Assembly (NCBI GenBank): GCA_900321915.1
Contig: ONXW01000221.1
Coordinates: 1 to 7,415, forward strand
DNA: 7,415 nucleotides
DNA from: an uncultured Eubacteriales bacterium
Lineage (GTDB): Bacteria; Bacillota; Clostridia; Lachnospirales; Lachnospiraceae
Direction of reading: 5' to 3'
Shown: positions 6,055 to 7,415 of the stretch, one piece after another
Layout of the letters: each line of letters opens with the position of its first letter
How positions within the stretch are numbered: the first letter of the stretch is position 1
Position numbers and translations under genes: made by a program
Notes under the pieces: model-generated
Told to the model about the DNA's origin: nothing
Seen by the model: the letters and a program-made list of their open reading frames with translations, nothing else
The model's database searches: none

Positions 6055-7317
6055 TCAGGCGCGGTTTGCGTAGAATTCCACGAATTCTTCCACACCGGTC
6101 GCCGCCAGCTGCTCTTTCTGGAACTTTTTGTTCTTCTGCATCATGGCTACTGCCACGCAGACGCCCTCATTGCGCTCCGCTTCCGCTTTCTTCAGCATAT
6201 CGCGGAACTCTGCCGGGGTCAGGCCCTTCTCGTAGAGGTAGGCCTTCTTGCCGACCTTGCGGGGAACCTTGAAGCCCGCTTCCAGCAGGATGGTGATGAT
6301 TCTCTCGAAGCCGATGGACATGCCGCAGGCCGGGGTGTCCTGGCCGGTGAACTTGCCTACCAGCTTGTCATACCGTCCGCCGCCGGCGACGGAGCCGCCG
6401 AAACCTTCCAGGGAAATCTCGAAAATGGTTCCCGTATAGTAGCCCATGCCCCTGACCAGGGTCGGGTCGAACTCCAGGTCGAAATCGATTGTGGACACCT
6501 CGAGGATTGCCTCCATGATCTCCGCCAGGTTCTCCGCCTTCGCGGGATCCATCACGGAAGAAATCTTCTGTCCCAGGGCGCGGACATCTTCCGGTCCCTT
6601 GCCCAGGCTCTGCAGCAGCTCGCAGTAGCGTTCGGTCGCTTCCTTGTCGTAGCCGTACTCAATCAGCTCGGCGCGGACGCCTTCCAGGCCGATCTTGTCC
6701 ATCTTGTCCAGGGTGATGAAAACATCTGCCGCCTTGTCGTCCGGGAATCCGCTGTATTCGGTCATGCCCTTGAGGATCGCGCGGTCGTTCATGCGAACGG
6801 TCAGGTGATTGTCAGGCATAATCCGGCGGATTGCCTTGCTGATGGCGAGGATGGTCTCGATCTCCGTCTGGTAGGTCGGGTCTCCCAGGACATCGATATC
6901 GCACTGCACGAACTGCCTGAAACGGCCTTTCTGCGGGCGGTCGGCACGCCATACCGGTCCGGTCTGCAGCGCCTTGAACGGCGTGAGCAGGTTTGCCTGG
7001 TTGTTGGAATAATATCTGCACAGCGGAACTGTGAGGTCATAACGGAGGCCGGAATCCACCAGCTCGTTGATATCACCGCTTTCCATGGCGCTTCCGAGCT
7101 TCTCGCCCCTCTTCAGGATCTTGAAAATCAGCTTTTCATTATCCCCGCCCTGTTTGCTGGTCAGGTTCTCAATATGCTCCACGCAGGGCGTTTCGATGGT
7201 ATTATATCCATACTCGCGGTAGGTCTCCTTAATAATATTCATGACATAGTCACGAATCTCCATCTCAGCCGGCAGAACATCCTTCATTCCGGTTGTGGGC
7301 TTTTTGTTCATCGCCAT
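6055..7317 (-). CDS. hisS: Histidyl-tRNA synthetase
   Basis: A 420-residue class II synthetase that charges tRNA-His. Motif 1 lies near the start (about 20-50, YGYNTIETPCVEHIE), then RYDLTVPLCRYY (92-103), motif 2 (GPVWRADRPQKGRFRQF, 120-136) and QCDIDVLG (138-145). An insertion domain covers about 190-280. The first His-specific motif reads LVRGMGYYTGTIFE (287-300) with catalytic Arg289; the second is AGGGRYDKLVG (311-321), and motif 3 is GMSIGFERI (332-340). RGMGYYTG differs from the common RGLDYYTG at the Asp position. The C-terminal anticodon-binding domain is short, only about 65 residues after motif 3 (from about 355), and diverges from the usual pattern. The start is backed by AAAGGAGG seven bases upstream. 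It is the first gene of a probable hisS-aspS-mscL unit. Confidence 0.97.
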   Translation of the reverse strand: MAMNKKPTTGMKDVLPAEMEIRDYVMNIIKETYREYGYNTIETPCVEHIENLTSKQGGDNEKLIFKILKRGEKLGSAMESGDINELVDSGLRYDLTVPLCRYYSNNQANLLTPFKALQTGPVWRADRPQKGRFRQFVQCDIDVLGDPTYQTEIETILAISKAIRRIMPDNHLTVRMNDRAILKGMTEYSGFPDDKAADVFITLDKMDKIGLEGVRAELIEYGYDKEATERYCELLQSLGKGPEDVRALGQKISSVMDPAKAENLAEIMEAILEVSTIDFDLEFDPTLVRGMGYYTGTIFEISLEGFGGSVAGGGRYDKLVGKFTGQDTPACGMSIGFERIITILLEAGFKVPRKVGKKAYLYEKGLTPAEFRDMLKKAEAERNEGVCVAVAMMQKNKKFQKEQLAATGVEEFVEFYANRA

Positions 7318-7324
7318 AGTATTT

Positions 7325-7332
7325 CCTCCTTT
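7325..7332 (-). promoter_or_regulatory. Strong Shine-Dalgarno sequence of hisS
   Basis: AAAGGAGG on the minus strand, seven bases before the ATG at 7317. This is an essentially perfect complement to the 16S rRNA 3' end and fixes the hisS start over the internal Met at codon 3. Confidence 0.8.
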
Positions 7333-7345
7333 GGTTTCTTTGGCT

Positions 7346-7360
7346 GTATAACGTCTATAC
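7346..7360. repeat. GTATA-N5-TATAC dyad in the hisS leader/promoter
   Basis: A perfect five-base inverted repeat around ACGTC (plus strand), overlapping the probable -10 element and transcription start of hisS. It could be an operator or a chance palindrome; ten defined bases is weak evidence alone. Confidence 0.35.
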
Positions 7361-7385
7361 TAATCAGATCAGGCATATTTTTCAA
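7357..7385 (-). promoter_or_regulatory. hisS: Probable hisS promoter
   Basis: Minus strand TTGAAA (7385-7380, five of six), 17-base spacer, TAGTAT (7362-7357, four of six). A nearby TTGACT (7390-7385) is a better-looking -35 but has no -10 at usable spacing. Predicted start is near 7350, giving a short leader of about 33 bases. Confidence 0.45.
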
Positions 7386-7415
7386 GTCAAATTTCTCTGC
7401 GGCGCCCTCTTTTCC

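Overview
The window is an ordinary chromosomal segment of a moderately GC-rich, low-copy Firmicute. The strong AGGAGG-type ribosome sites, consensus sigma-A promoters, YpsC-type methyltransferase, hisS-aspS pair and protein-level resemblances suggest a clostridial lineage, most likely Lachnospiraceae; that assignment is inference. All six complete genes and the one partial gene lie on the minus strand, so transcription runs from high to low coordinates. I see no mobile element, CRISPR array, tRNA or rRNA.

Layout in transcription order: hisS (histidyl-tRNA synthetase) starts just inside the right edge behind a plausible promoter. aspS (aspartyl-tRNA synthetase) follows after 43 bases and mscL (mechanosensitive channel with a C-terminal zinc-ribbon tail) after 74 bases. 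No terminator is visible until a strong hairpin after mscL, so the three probably share one transcript. A separate promoter then drives a two-component system: an OmpR/PhoB-type response regulator and a HAMP sensor kinase whose ORFs overlap by one base (TAATG). The next gene encodes a secreted SH3b-NlpC/P60 (C40) cell-wall hydrolase with its own perfect-consensus promoter and ends at a clear rho-independent terminator. Last comes the start of a THUMP-domain rRNA methyltransferase (YpsC/RlmL family), which begins at TTG and is cut by the left edge.

The most interesting signal is between the hydrolase promoter and its start codon: three direct TGTTAM hexamers at 11- and 10-base periods. Two of them form an exact match to the WalR (YycF) box consensus known for Firmicute autolysin genes. 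Their position at and just after the predicted transcription start suggests repression by an OmpR-family regulator, perhaps WalR or the regulator encoded next door. Other points worth a look are the zinc-ribbon MscL, the short divergent C-terminal domain of the histidyl-tRNA synthetase, and repeats around the response-regulator promoter. I do not see a wholly new system here.
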